Source: JBPCPM01 sp050999155
GTDB lineage: Bacteria; Actinomycetota; Thermoleophilia; Solirubrobacterales; 70-9
DNA length: 52,836 bases
Assembly: GCA_050999155.1 (NCBI GenBank)
Contig: JBPCPM010000123.1
Coordinates: 1 to 52,836, forward strand
Direction of reading: 5' to 3'
The notes beneath the pieces are model-generated. The model was not told the DNA's origin, made no database searches, and worked only from the letters and a program-made list of their open reading frames with translations. The position numbers and the translations under genes were made by a program. Numbering within the stretch: position 1 is the stretch's first letter; every line of letters starts with the position of its first letter. Positions 25,580 through 34,370 of the stretch are shown here, piece by piece.

Positions 25580-25610
25580 CTCACGGTAATGTTCCTGAGG
25601 GTAATGTCGA
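25580..25610. promoter_or_regulatory. Candidate TetR operator (GGTAATGT direct repeat in an ACTC/GAGT dyad)
   Basis: GGTAATGT occurs at 25585-25592 and 25600-25607, 15 bases apart centre to centre. The pair is flanked by ACTC and GAGT to make an imperfect dyad. The site lies between the divergent TetR and reductase genes, where a repressor could shut both. The assignment is inference only. Confidence 0.4.
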
Positions 25611-25652
25611 GTGGCACGTCTGGAATGGGTGTCGAGGGGGAAGCAGTGAAGG

Positions 25653-26747
25653 ATGCCTGAACGAGGGGCCACACCGACCGTCCCACGGATGCTCGAGCGC
25701 GCGCTCGGTGCCGTCGAGGGGCTGTTCACGCCCCTGCTGCCGGACGACTACCTGGAGATGATCAACCCGATGTGGTCCACGCGCGAGGTGCGTGGCCGCG
25801 TCGAGCGCATCGTTCAGGAGAACGACGACGCGGTGACGATCATCATCCGCCCGAGCTTTCGCTGGGAGGGCCACACGCCCGGCCAGTACCTGCGGGTCGG
25901 AGTCGTCGTGGACGGCGTCCACCACTGGCGGGCGTACTCGCTGACCTCGGACCCCCGGCGGCCGGACGGCCACATCTCGATTACCCCCAAGACCGTCCCC
26001 GACGGCAAGGTCTCCCCCCACCTCAACACCAAGCTCAAGCCGGGTGCGCTGGTGCGCCTGGGCGGCGTCGAGGGCGATTTCGTCCTCCCTGAGGAGGCTC
26101 CGGGCAAGATGCTGCTGATCACCGCCGGCAGCGGGGTCACCCCGTGCATGAGCATGCTGCGCCACCTCGACGGCCGCGGGGAGATGCCCGACGTCTTCCA
26201 CCACCACTCGGCCAAGACCCGTGAACGCGTCATCTTCCGCGAGGAATTGACGCGCTTCGAGAACACCTACGGCTCCTACGACCTGCACATCCAGGACACC
26301 GGGCAGTTGGGCGAGATGCAGCCCTCGGACATCGAGGACTGCTGCCCGGACTGGCGCGAGCGCCAGGTCTTCGCTTCGGGTCCCCCGGCCATGCTCGACG
26401 CGATCGAGGAGTACTTCGAGCAGCAGGGTCAGACCGAGCGGCTCCACGTCGAGCGGTTCCAGAAGACCCTCGACGCGGGCGGCGGCGGCGAGGGCGGCAC
26501 GATCACCTTCACCGAGAGCGACGTGGAGACCGAGGTCGGCAGCGGGACGCCGATCCTCGTGGCAGGCGAGGAGCAGGGGCTGGAGCTGGAGCACGGGTGC
26601 CGGGAGGGCATCTGCCACACGTGCATCGGCGTGCTGCGCTCGGGCCAGGTGCGCGACCTGCGCAACGGCAAGGTGCACGGCAAGGAAGGCGAAGAGATTC
26701 GGATCTGCATCAACGCCCCTGAGGGCGCGGTGGAGGTCGAGCTATGA
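25653..26747 (+). CDS. Desaturase electron-transfer protein (ferredoxin reductase-2Fe-2S fusion)
   Basis: The 364-residue flavoprotein supplies electrons from NADPH to the fatty acid desaturase encoded next (as Rv3230c does for DesA3). The FAD domain shows HWRAYSLTS (RxYS type), the NAD(P)H domain ITAGSGVTPCMSMLRHL and VFASGPPAMLD. The C-terminus is a plant-type [2Fe-2S] ferredoxin with CREGICHTC and a fourth Cys in RICINAPEG. An N-terminal segment before the FAD domain (to about 45) has amphipathic character that could dock to the membrane. The ATG is taken at 25653. It ends 19 bases before the desaturase gene. Confidence 0.93.
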   Translation: MPERGATPTVPRMLERALGAVEGLFTPLLPDDYLEMINPMWSTREVRGRVERIVQENDDAVTIIIRPSFRWEGHTPGQYLRVGVVVDGVHHWRAYSLTSDPRRPDGHISITPKTVPDGKVSPHLNTKLKPGALVRLGGVEGDFVLPEEAPGKMLLITAGSGVTPCMSMLRHLDGRGEMPDVFHHHSAKTRERVIFREELTRFENTYGSYDLHIQDTGQLGEMQPSDIEDCCPDWRERQVFASGPPAMLDAIEEYFEQQGQTERLHVERFQKTLDAGGGGEGGTITFTESDVETEVGSGTPILVAGEEQGLELEHGCREGICHTCIGVLRSGQVRDLRNGKVHGKEGEEIRICINAPEGAVEVEL

Positions 26748-26766
26748 GGACCACAAGGAGTACGAC

Positions 26767-28182
26767 ATGACCGTTGACGAGAAGGAAAAAGACACGACCG
26801 TGGTCGAGAACCCTCTCGACCGCCTCTCGGCCGAGCAGCTCGAGCAGCTGGCCGAGGAATTCGATGCGCTGCACGACGAGGTCTTCGAGGACCTTGGCGA
26901 CCGCGACCGCGTCTACATCACCTCCATCATCAAGATGGAGCGCCAGCTGATCGCCCTCGGGCGTGCGCTGCTGACGGGATCCCGGCACAAGCCCGCGTGG
27001 ATCGCGGGCACCGCGGCGCTGGGCGCGGCCAAGATCCTCGAGAACATGGAGATCGGCCACAACGTCATGCACGGCCAGTGGGATTGGATGAACGATCCCC
27101 AGATCCACTCGTCGACATGGGACTGGGATTCGGCTTCGAGCGCCGAGGCGTGGAAGCACTCCCACAACTACATCCACCACACGTACACCAACATCCTGGG
27201 CAAGGACAAGGATCTCGGCTACGAGATCATGCGGATCGACCCGCACCAGAAGTGGCACCCGGTCTACCTGGCCCAGCCGATCTACAACCTCATCCTCATG
27301 GGGCTGTTCGAGTGGGGTGTGGCGTTCCACGACCTCGACCTCGAGGCGTTGCGCGAGGGTGAGAAGTCCCCGGAAGAGGTTCTCCATGACCTGAAGGGGA
27401 TCTGGGGCAAGGCCCGCGACCAGATCGTCAAGGACTACGTCGGTTGGCCGCTGGTCAGCGCTCTGGCCACCAGCGCCGCCGTGACCGCCTGGGAAGCACG
27501 CGGGGTCGCCGGACGGTCGCCGAGCGGATGGAAGGCCGGCGGCACGATCGGCCGCTGGGCCCGTCGGCGCAACCGCCGGCGGGTGCTCGCCGCAGGAGCA
27601 TCCAAGGGCCTGGCCGAGGGAGCCCGCACGTTCAAGACGACCGTTGCGGCCAACGCCACCGCGAATGTGGTCCGCAACCTGTGGTCGTACTCGATCATCT
27701 TCTGCGGCCATTTCCCCGACCAGACCTACGTCTACACCCAGGACGAGGTGGCCGACGAGACGCGCGGCGGCTGGTACGTCCGGCAGCTCTCGGGGGCGGC
27801 GAACATCACCGGAGGCGACTTCTTCCACGTGATGAGCGGCAACCTCGGCTACCAGGTCGAGCACCACCTGTACCCCGACATGCCGAGCTCGCGCTACAGC
27901 GAGATCGCTCCCCGGGTGAAGGAGATCTGCGAGCGCTACGAGCTGCCCTACAACGCTGGGCCGTTCGGCAAGCAGCTCGGCATGGTCCACCGGACCATCA
28001 TCCGCCTGGCCTTCCCCGGGGGCAAGCCCCGAGAGAAGCCGGGCCCCTACAAGGGCGGCGACGGCGACGTGCGTCCGACGACCGTGGCGAGCAACGGGGG
28101 GACGCACGGGCTCCGCACCTCCCGCGGCAACGGCGGCCCCGACCGCAGCCAGGACGGCGTTCGGGTCTCGATTCCCGACTGA
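26767..28182 (+). CDS. Membrane acyl-CoA fatty acid desaturase (DesA3-like)
   Basis: This 471-residue integral membrane di-iron desaturase introduces a double bond in acyl-CoA, probably stearoyl-CoA delta-9. The three histidine boxes are present: GHNVMHGQWD, HSHNYIHHTY and YQVEHHLYPD; FCGHFPDQ provides a further His. It sits directly behind its electron donor. Compared with DesA3 as I remember it, there is an extra basic stretch of about 45 residues near positions 245-290 (RWARRRNRRRVL and flanks) between the second and third box, and a disordered C-terminal tail. The insertion is in frame and of normal codon use, so it looks like a lineage feature. Confidence 0.92.
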   Translation: MTVDEKEKDTTVVENPLDRLSAEQLEQLAEEFDALHDEVFEDLGDRDRVYITSIIKMERQLIALGRALLTGSRHKPAWIAGTAALGAAKILENMEIGHNVMHGQWDWMNDPQIHSSTWDWDSASSAEAWKHSHNYIHHTYTNILGKDKDLGYEIMRIDPHQKWHPVYLAQPIYNLILMGLFEWGVAFHDLDLEALREGEKSPEEVLHDLKGIWGKARDQIVKDYVGWPLVSALATSAAVTAWEARGVAGRSPSGWKAGGTIGRWARRRNRRRVLAAGASKGLAEGARTFKTTVAANATANVVRNLWSYSIIFCGHFPDQTYVYTQDEVADETRGGWYVRQLSGAANITGGDFFHVMSGNLGYQVEHHLYPDMPSSRYSEIAPRVKEICERYELPYNAGPFGKQLGMVHRTIIRLAFPGGKPREKPGPYKGGDGDVRPTTVASNGGTHGLRTSRGNGGPDRSQDGVRVSIPD

Positions 28183-28192
28183 CCCGGGAGAC

Positions 28193-28223
28193 CGGGCCCC
28201 GGGGGACATGATCTCGGGGCCCG
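28193..28223 (+). terminator. Hairpin terminator after the desaturase gene
   Basis: CGGGCCCCG and CGGGGCCCG make a perfect 9-base-pair stem with a 13-base loop, starting 11 bases after the desaturase stop and before the cyclase gene. No T-run. Confidence 0.5.
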
Positions 28224-28250
28224 CTCCCCCCGGCCCGATAGGGTCGGCCG

Positions 28251-29093
28251 GTGAGCGAGCAGGGCGGCAACGACGATGGCGTGGTCAAACGGATGCGCGT
28301 CCGCGTGGCCGACCGTGGCCGACGCGTGGCGGAGGCTGTCCGCAGGGCCGACGAGAGCCCGCGCTCGCGCAAGGCCGTCGAGACGCTGCGGGACCTTCTC
28401 CCCGGGGACCGGCGCTACGGCGACTCGCTGTCGACGGCCGGAGCCGAGCAGACCCATATCGTGGGGCGCCGCGTCGCCGGGACGGTCAACGAGCAGCCGT
28501 CGGCGCTGCGCCAGGCCGGGCTGGGCGCGCTCCAGCTCTGGCAGTCGGTCTCCGAGGCGCAGGGACGGGGGCGCGGCGACACACCGAAGGCGATCGCCTT
28601 CACCGATCTCGTGGGCTTCTCGGACTGGGCGCTGGAGGCCGGCGACGATGCGGCTGTCGGGCTCCTGCGCGACGTGGGGGACGCGATCGAGCCCGAGGTC
28701 AAGGCCCGCGATGGGTGCGTGGTCAAGTGGATCGGCGACGGCATGATGGCCGTGTTCGACCACCCGCCCGATGCCCTGGAGGCGATCCGCCAGGCCCAAC
28801 GCAGCGTCGCCGCGATCGCCATCGACGGCTACGACCCCCGGTTACGGGCCGGCGTGCACGTGGGCCGCCCTCGGCGGCTCGGAGGCGACTACTTCGGGGT
28901 GGACGTCAACATCGCCGCCCGCCTCGCCGATGCGGCCGCCGGCGACGAGGTCGTGGTCTCCGAGACGGCGTTGGCCGATCTCGAGGAAGAGGCGTCCGAG
29001 CTGACCGAGAAGCCGGCCGCCGAGATCAAGGGAGTCCCGGACGGGCTCGGTCTCTACGTGGTTGCCGCGGAAACGAGCGAGCGCGCGGCGTAG
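28251..29093 (+). CDS. Class III nucleotidyl cyclase domain protein
   Basis: The 280-residue soluble protein has an N-terminal region of about 110 residues of unknown fold (charged, helical), then a class III cyclase homology domain. Metal-binding Asp is in IAFTDLVGFS and the second in VKWIGDGMMAVF; the Lys in VKWIGDG is in the purine-contacting position. The transition-state pair Asn/Arg is in VDVNIAARLAD. A dimer of it could make cAMP (or cGMP). GTG 28251 is the start. The gene follows the desaturase with a hairpin between, and may be under its own promoter. The regulatory input of the N-terminal region is not recognisable. Confidence 0.85.
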   Translation: MSEQGGNDDGVVKRMRVRVADRGRRVAEAVRRADESPRSRKAVETLRDLLPGDRRYGDSLSTAGAEQTHIVGRRVAGTVNEQPSALRQAGLGALQLWQSVSEAQGRGRGDTPKAIAFTDLVGFSDWALEAGDDAAVGLLRDVGDAIEPEVKARDGCVVKWIGDGMMAVFDHPPDALEAIRQAQRSVAAIAIDGYDPRLRAGVHVGRPRRLGGDYFGVDVNIAARLADAAAGDEVVVSETALADLEEEASELTEKPAAEIKGVPDGLGLYVVAAETSERAA

Positions 29094-29109
29094 GTGAGCC
29101 GGCGCGGGG

Positions 29110-30228
29110 TCAACCGACCAGGCCCCGTCCCCGCAGCTGGGCCAGCGCTTCGTCGCCGCGCTCGCTGACCGTCTGCTGCTCGACCCACGCCACGAGCTCG
29201 TCGATCCGGTCCTCGAGCCGGTGCTCGGCCACGAAGCCCAGCCGCTCGCGCGCGGCGGTCGCGTCGGCCAGGCAGTGGCGGATGTCGCCGTGACGGAACT
29301 CGCCGGTCACCTCGGGCTCGAGCTCCGAACCCATCGCGGCGGCCAGCAGCTCGGCGATCTGGCGGATGGACACCCGCCGGCCGGTGGAGACGTTGAACGC
29401 TCGGCCCGGCGCGTCGGGGGCCGTGCCGGCCGCACGCGTGGCGGCCACGATGTCGTCGACGTGGACGAAATCTCGCAGCTGGCCGCCGTCCTCGAAGATC
29501 AGGGGCCGGCGCCCCGCGAGCAGCCGCGAGGCGAAGATCGCCGCGACACCGGTGTACGGGTTGCCGAGCGCCTGGCGGGGCCCGTAGACGTTGAGGTAGC
29601 GCAGCGCCACGGTCTCCAGGCCGTAGGCCCGGCCGAGGACCAGGCACAGCTCCTCCTGGTCGCGCTTGGTGATCCCATAGACGCTCAGCGGGGCCAGCGG
29701 CCACGACTCCGGGATCGGGGTTGGCTCCAGGGTGCGGTCGCAGTGCGGGCACCGCGGCTCCCAATCGCGGCGTTCGAGCTGCGCGGTGGGTCGAGGGCCC
29801 GGCGCGATCTCGTCGTGCTCGGGGCACCGGTAGGCCCCCTCGCCGTAGACCACCATCGAGGAGGCCACGACGAGGCGGCGGATCTTCTCCCGGCGGGCGA
29901 GCACCGCCTCGAGCAAGGTGGCCGTGCCCAGGCTGTTGGCCTCGGTAGCGCGCCGGACGTTGACCATCGACTCGCCGTTTCCGACGACGCCGCCCAGGTG
30001 GTAGACGATCGAGACCCCCTCGAGCGCCGTGGCCACCGCGTCGGGATCGGAGACGCTGCCGGTGATCAGCTCGGCTTCCGACGACAGGTGCGACGCCGCC
30101 GGCCCCTCGGGGTGGGCGAGTGAGTCGAAGTTGTCGAGCACGCGGACGGCGCTCCCCTCGGCGAGCAGCGCGTCGACCAGGTGCGAGCCGATGAAGCCCG
30201 CCCCGCCGGTGACCAGGACACGGGTCAC
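29110..30228 (-). CDS. NAD-dependent nucleotide-sugar epimerase/dehydratase with zinc-knuckle insert
   Basis: The 372-residue extended SDR starts at GTG 30228 (MTRVLVTGGAGFIGSHLVDALL), with the GxxGxxG NAD site. Catalytic Ser is in VASSMVVYG and the YxxxK pair in VYGITKRDQ. Typical for the sugar epimerases are RYLNVYGPRQ and FNVSTGRR. An insertion between Ser and Tyr carries CPEH and CPHC, a CxxH...CxxC set that could bind zinc. It would convert an NDP-sugar used by the glycosyltransferases of this operon. The GTGA overlap with the preceding membrane gene (stop 30225-30227) shows tight coupling. It is the last gene of the operon. Confidence 0.85.
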   Translation of the reverse strand: MTRVLVTGGAGFIGSHLVDALLAEGSAVRVLDNFDSLAHPEGPAASHLSSEAELITGSVSDPDAVATALEGVSIVYHLGGVVGNGESMVNVRRATEANSLGTATLLEAVLARREKIRRLVVASSMVVYGEGAYRCPEHDEIAPGPRPTAQLERRDWEPRCPHCDRTLEPTPIPESWPLAPLSVYGITKRDQEELCLVLGRAYGLETVALRYLNVYGPRQALGNPYTGVAAIFASRLLAGRRPLIFEDGGQLRDFVHVDDIVAATRAAGTAPDAPGRAFNVSTGRRVSIRQIAELLAAAMGSELEPEVTGEFRHGDIRHCLADATAARERLGFVAEHRLEDRIDELVAWVEQQTVSERGDEALAQLRGRGLVG

Positions 30229-31583
30229 CAGTGGGTTCCCAGCAGCAGCTCGGCCCCGACCGCCTGCCCGACGAGCAACGCCGTGACCACGGGCAGGCGG
30301 GCGCGCGGCATCGCGGCCGCGGCGGCCACGCACAGCAGGGGAATGAGAAACAGCCAGATCCGCTCGGTCTCGGCCTTGGTGAAGCCCGCCACGGCGGCCA
30401 CCACGATCACCGCAGCCACGGCGAGAGCCGCGGAGTTCCCCCGTGCGAGGGACCGGGCGGCATACCAGGTGACGGGCAGGCCGGCGGCGACGAGGAAGGC
30501 GGCGGGCGAACCGACGATCCAGAAGGCGTAGGGGCGGAGGCTGGCGATCCCTCGACGGTACGCGTCTTCTGTCCCGGCCAGTGCGCCGAACACGTCGAAG
30601 CCGGTCAGCACGGCCAACAGGGCGTAGAAGCCGACCACCGCGGCCCCGGCCCAGGTCGCGACCGCGACGGCCGGACGTACCCCATCCCGGCGCAGGACCA
30701 CCACCACCGCCAGCGCGCCGGCCGCCAGCAGCGCGTAGCTGAAAAACGACGCCACGGCGACCCCCACTGCGCCGGCAGCGCGCAGCGCAGTGCTCGACGC
30801 CGTGAGGCCGAGGACGGCCAGCAGGGCCACGGTGGCGAACAGCGCGTCGGCGCTGGTGGCGCCGTACATCAGCGCCGACGGGGCGAAGGCAGCCATTACG
30901 GCGGCGGCCCGTCCCGCCGGTTCGCCGATCAAGCGGCGAGCGAGAAGGTAGGTCAGGGGGACCGCTGCCGCGCCGGCCACGATCATCAGCCCGGCCGCGG
31001 CCGGGGGCCAGCTCAACCCCGGCGTCGCGAGGACCAGCAGCATCCCGGGCGGGTGACCCGAGGGATGGATCGCGAGGGTGGTCACGACCTCGGCGTAGCG
31101 GTCCAGGAAGTTCAGGGGCCCGACGTCGAGCGCACCGATCGAGGCCAGGTACTCGTTGCGTGCCTCCCCGTTGCCGCCCACCACAGGGACGCCGCCGGTG
31201 GTCCCCAGCATCGAGTACCACCCGGCCGCCCCGTCGCGGACCATCGACAGGGCCACGCGCGACACGACGGCCACCGCACCCAGGCCCAGGGCGAACGGCA
31301 GCGGGCCGGCCGATGATCGGGCCAGCCGGACCGCTCCGACGGCGCAGAGAACGGTTAGCGGGAGCCCGACCACCGCCAGCACGTCAAGCTGGGGTTTCCA
31401 CACGGCCAGGAAGGGGGGCAGCGCCGTCCCCAGCTCGACGCCAGACACGTGCAGCGACAGCCCGACCGCCACCGTGAGCGCGCACGCGACCAGTACGGCG
31501 GGCGCGAGCAAGGCCTTGGCCTTGCGGTCGATCCCGGCCGGCAGCGCCGCTGGTACCCGGGCGAGCCGCTGCCCCGAGGTCAT
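30225..31583 (-). CDS. Polytopic membrane protein, GT39/GT83-like glycosyltransferase candidate
   Basis: The 452-residue protein has about ten hydrophobic segments starting with APAVLVACALTVAVGLSLHV. A region of NEYLASIGALDVGPLNFLDRYAEVV and IHPSGHPPGMLL lies in the first third, the place where polyprenyl-phosphate-sugar transferases carry their loops. I cannot identify a certain DxD/ExD catalytic motif, so the enzyme assignment is tentative. ATG 31583 is set by an ATGA overlap with the upstream gene. Operon neighbours (GT2, epimerase, molybdoenzyme) suggest a lipid-linked sugar path. Confidence 0.7.
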   Translation of the reverse strand: MTSGQRLARVPAALPAGIDRKAKALLAPAVLVACALTVAVGLSLHVSGVELGTALPPFLAVWKPQLDVLAVVGLPLTVLCAVGAVRLARSSAGPLPFALGLGAVAVVSRVALSMVRDGAAGWYSMLGTTGGVPVVGGNGEARNEYLASIGALDVGPLNFLDRYAEVVTTLAIHPSGHPPGMLLVLATPGLSWPPAAAGLMIVAGAAAVPLTYLLARRLIGEPAGRAAAVMAAFAPSALMYGATSADALFATVALLAVLGLTASSTALRAAGAVGVAVASFFSYALLAAGALAVVVVLRRDGVRPAVAVATWAGAAVVGFYALLAVLTGFDVFGALAGTEDAYRRGIASLRPYAFWIVGSPAAFLVAAGLPVTWYAARSLARGNSAALAVAAVIVVAAVAGFTKAETERIWLFLIPLLCVAAAAAMPRARLPVVTALLVGQAVGAELLLGTHW

Positions 31584-32044
31584 CCCCGCCGGGCCCGCCA
31601 GGCGGCGGAGGCGATGTAAATCAGGGCAGAGGCGACGAACAGCGCCGCCGAGAGGGCGAGCCACCGGCCGAGGTAGACCGAGCCCGAGAGGTTGCTGGCC
31701 GCCTCGTAGCGCTCGCGTCCGAAGCCGACGATCAGGGGAAAGTAGACGACCAGCATGAAAAACGAGAGGACGAGTGGGACCCGCACGTGGTTCAACGCCT
31801 GGGCACGGGAGGGGCTCACCTCATCGGCGCTTTCGCCCGCGGCCCGGGTAGCCAGCGTCCCGAGCGACGAGTACAGCGGGTACAGCACGGCGTCGTGGAT
31901 GAGGATCGCTCCCGTGAACCAGACGGCGAACCCGTACAGCGGCAGCTCGTCGAAGTAGGCGACGAATCCGTATCCCGCGATGGCGAACGCCGTGAGCGCG
32001 GCCAGCAGGTGCAACGGTCCGGCGCCGTAGCGGTCGCGCAGCAT
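31580..32044 (-). CDS. Small four-helix membrane protein
   Basis: The 154-residue protein has four hydrophobic helices (about residues 11-30, 40-58, 88-106 and 125-147) with a hydrophilic loop in the middle. No family is recognised. It starts in TGATG with the molybdoenzyme stop and its own stop overlaps the next gene start by ATGA, so it is expressed with both. It may be an accessory subunit of the cytochrome-b-like membrane molybdoenzyme or of the polytopic transferase. Confidence 0.7.
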   Translation of the reverse strand: MLRDRYGAGPLHLLAALTAFAIAGYGFVAYFDELPLYGFAVWFTGAILIHDAVLYPLYSSLGTLATRAAGESADEVSPSRAQALNHVRVPLVLSFFMLVVYFPLIVGFGRERYEAASNLSGSVYLGRWLALSAALFVASALIYIASAAWRARRG

Positions 32045-33351
32045 CAGGCCTCCTTGGTGAAGTCGAGGCTCGAGACCCACTTGGTGCAGTGGACCCCCGG
32101 CAGGGCGGGGACGATGATGCGGGCGGGGAAGCCGTGGTCGAGCGACAGGTCGGCCTCGTTGACTTTCAAGGCCAGCAGGGACCGTGAGTCGGCGACCTGC
32201 CCGGGGTTCAGCGTCACCTTGCGGAAGGAGCCGCCCTCTTGCAGCGACTGTACGAACACCGCCCGGTCGGCGGGTACCCCGGCCAGGGTGGCCAGATCGC
32301 GCAGCGGCACGCCGGTCCAGTCCTGGGTGCTCGACCAGCCCTCGACGCAGGCGATGGGCAGGGTGTGGGTCCGTTGCGGCAGAGCCAGCAGCTGTTCGCG
32401 CGAGAGCTCGACCCGAGCGCTGCCCACGAGCGTCAGGCGCCAGCTGGATCCGACCATCTCCTCGGTGATGCCGCGCCCCTGGGCGGTCTTGTTGACGGGG
32501 AAGTCGTTGGGTCCGTCGCCGTACTCCCGCCCGCGCGGGGCGAGGATCGACACCTGGCGCAGCGGACCGCCGATGCTCTGCCCGGCCGTGAGGACCACCA
32601 GGCCGGCTGACCCGGCCGCGACGGTGCCGAGCAGGGCCCGACGCGAGACCGTCGTGGGACCGGGCGCCGCCGGAGCGCTGGTGTGCTGGATCTCTCCCAG
32701 CGCGGCGAGGGGTGGCTCGGGCTCGGTGTGGGCGGCGTCCTCGCGCAGCGGGGTCAGCCCCCGCTCGCGCAGCGCGGCGGCCACCACGGGCAGCTTGATC
32801 ACCAGATGGAAGAGCAGGGCACCCAGGAACACGATCGCGCCGTAGTAGTGGGCCGGCACGAACGGGAACGGCCACGGGTAGAACAGCTGGATGTTCAGCA
32901 CGCCGCTGAACAGCACCCACAGCGAGCCGCCGACCAGCAGCGCCAGCGACAGTCGCTCCAGGGCGTGGGCGACCGAGCGCACCGGCGGCCACTCGAAGAG
33001 CTTGGGGATGACCGCCCACAGCTTCGCCAGCAGGATCGGGATGGCGGCGATCCCCGCGACCACGTGCAGGCCCTGGTTCACCGCGTACAGCCACGGCCAG
33101 GTCGCGGGCCAGTCGAAGGGCAACAACTCGATCGGCAGCGGCGAGGGTCCGGTGACCGAGTTGGAGCCCAGCTCGGGATCATAGGCCGCATGCGACACGA
33201 AGCCGGTGACCGCGCAGATCACGATCAGCGGCAGCAGCGCGCTACTCAGGACCGAGGCCAGCCACGGGCCGCGGATGGGACTGCGCCAAAAGCCCTCGCG
33301 GAAGGGTCCGGGTGGGGGGTTCTCGAGCAACCGTTTCAGGCGTGCTGGCAC
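32044..33351 (-). CDS. Membrane-bound molybdopterin-dependent oxidoreductase (YedY/sulfite oxidase-like) with cytochrome-b-type domain
   Basis: Residues 1-200 hold about five transmembrane helices with histidines (VNQGLHVVAG, FHLVIKLPVVAAAL) suitable for haem b. After a flexible Pro/Ala linker, a TAT-like stretch (SRRALLGTVAAGSAGLVVL) leads into the sulfite-oxidase/YedY Moco domain with the Mo-binding Cys in PIACVEGWSSTQDW, plus WTGVPLRDLATLAG and GFPARIIVPALPGVHCTKWV. It would pass electrons between the periplasm and the membrane. The fusion of haem membrane part and Moco domain in one chain is known in actinobacterial relatives. The substrate is unknown. Confidence 0.85.
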   Translation of the reverse strand: MPARLKRLLENPPPGPFREGFWRSPIRGPWLASVLSSALLPLIVICAVTGFVSHAAYDPELGSNSVTGPSPLPIELLPFDWPATWPWLYAVNQGLHVVAGIAAIPILLAKLWAVIPKLFEWPPVRSVAHALERLSLALLVGGSLWVLFSGVLNIQLFYPWPFPFVPAHYYGAIVFLGALLFHLVIKLPVVAAALRERGLTPLREDAAHTEPEPPLAALGEIQHTSAPAAPGPTTVSRRALLGTVAAGSAGLVVLTAGQSIGGPLRQVSILAPRGREYGDGPNDFPVNKTAQGRGITEEMVGSSWRLTLVGSARVELSREQLLALPQRTHTLPIACVEGWSSTQDWTGVPLRDLATLAGVPADRAVFVQSLQEGGSFRKVTLNPGQVADSRSLLALKVNEADLSLDHGFPARIIVPALPGVHCTKWVSSLDFTKEA

Positions 33352-33385
33352 GTTGCGATCCTCTCCTGGTGGGGGTGCCCGGCGG

Positions 33386-34369
33386 TCATGGGTCGATGAT
33401 CTGGACTTGTCCCTCGGCCCGCCCGGCCACGAAGACGCGCCCGTCGCGCGTATCGACGGCCACCGTGTTCGGCTGGCGGACGGTCGGGAGGGTGCGCACG
33501 GCCTTGGCCGTCTGGGAGATGTCGAGCTCGACCAGCTCGTTGCGGCCGGTCAGGGTCACCCAGGCGCGGTTGCGCTTGGCGTCGACGGCGATGCCGTACG
33601 GCGACCCGGGCAGCGTGGTGCGCCCGGCCAGGCGCAGCTTGGGGGTGAGGGCGAAGCGCAGCAGCGCGTCGCCCTGGGTGTCGACGACGAACAGGCGGGT
33701 GCCGTCGGTGGCCGCGTGCGTGGGTCCGACCCCGGCCTCGATGCGGGCCGTCTGGGTGAGCTCGCGGCGGGCGTCGTAGAGGGTCACCACGCGCTGGGCC
33801 ACGGCGACCACGGCCAGCCGGTCGCCGACGGCGACGGTCCCGCCGGGCTGCTCGGCCGTGGGCAGGGTCTGGGCGACCCGGTCGCCGTCGATCACCGACA
33901 GGGTGCTGGAGCGCTCGTCGGCCACCACGGTGCGGCCGCCCACCACGGCGGCGTCGTGCGGGAACTCTCCGACCTCGAGCTCGCGGGTGGTCCCGTCGGC
34001 GGGGTCGACGGTGAGAAAGCGGTTGGCCCGCTCGGCCGGGACCAGCACCTCGCCGTCGGGGCCGAGAGCCAGGTGCCGGGGGGACTCGGGCAGGTCGACC
34101 CGCCGCTCCACGCGGCCGGTCCGGGCGTTCAGCAGCGCCAGCTGGTCGGGGTTGCGCAGGCCCACGGCAATGCGGCCGGCCGACTCGGCCGCGACGATGC
34201 CCTCAGGACCGTTGCCGACCTCGACGGTCCGGCCGGCGGGCTCGCGCTCGACCACGGGCGCGTCGTCGGGCTCGGCGGCGGGCGGAAACGGGGACTCCGA
34301 ACCGCAGCCCGCGACGGCCGAGAGCGCCCCGGCGATGGTCAGGGCCACCAGGAGCCGCGGTGCGTCCAT
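33386..34369 (-). CDS. Secreted beta-propeller lipoprotein (YncE/YVTN-like)
   Basis: The 327-residue protein has a lipoprotein signal (LSAVAGC lipobox, Cys22) and about six propeller repeats of the YncE/YVTN sort (PEGIVAAESAGRIAVGLRN, SPRHLALGPDGEVLVP, PHDAAVVGGRTVVADE, SPYGIAVDAKRNRAWVT, QPNTVAVDTRDGRVFVAG). Such propellers bind ligands or proteins or make catalytic subunits on the outer face. It begins one base after the stop of the TIGR04282 gene, so it is co-transcribed. Confidence 0.85.
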   Translation of the reverse strand: MDAPRLLVALTIAGALSAVAGCGSESPFPPAAEPDDAPVVEREPAGRTVEVGNGPEGIVAAESAGRIAVGLRNPDQLALLNARTGRVERRVDLPESPRHLALGPDGEVLVPAERANRFLTVDPADGTTRELEVGEFPHDAAVVGGRTVVADERSSTLSVIDGDRVAQTLPTAEQPGGTVAVGDRLAVVAVAQRVVTLYDARRELTQTARIEAGVGPTHAATDGTRLFVVDTQGDALLRFALTPKLRLAGRTTLPGSPYGIAVDAKRNRAWVTLTGRNELVELDISQTAKAVRTLPTVRQPNTVAVDTRDGRVFVAGRAEGQVQIIDP

Positions 34370-34370
34370 G

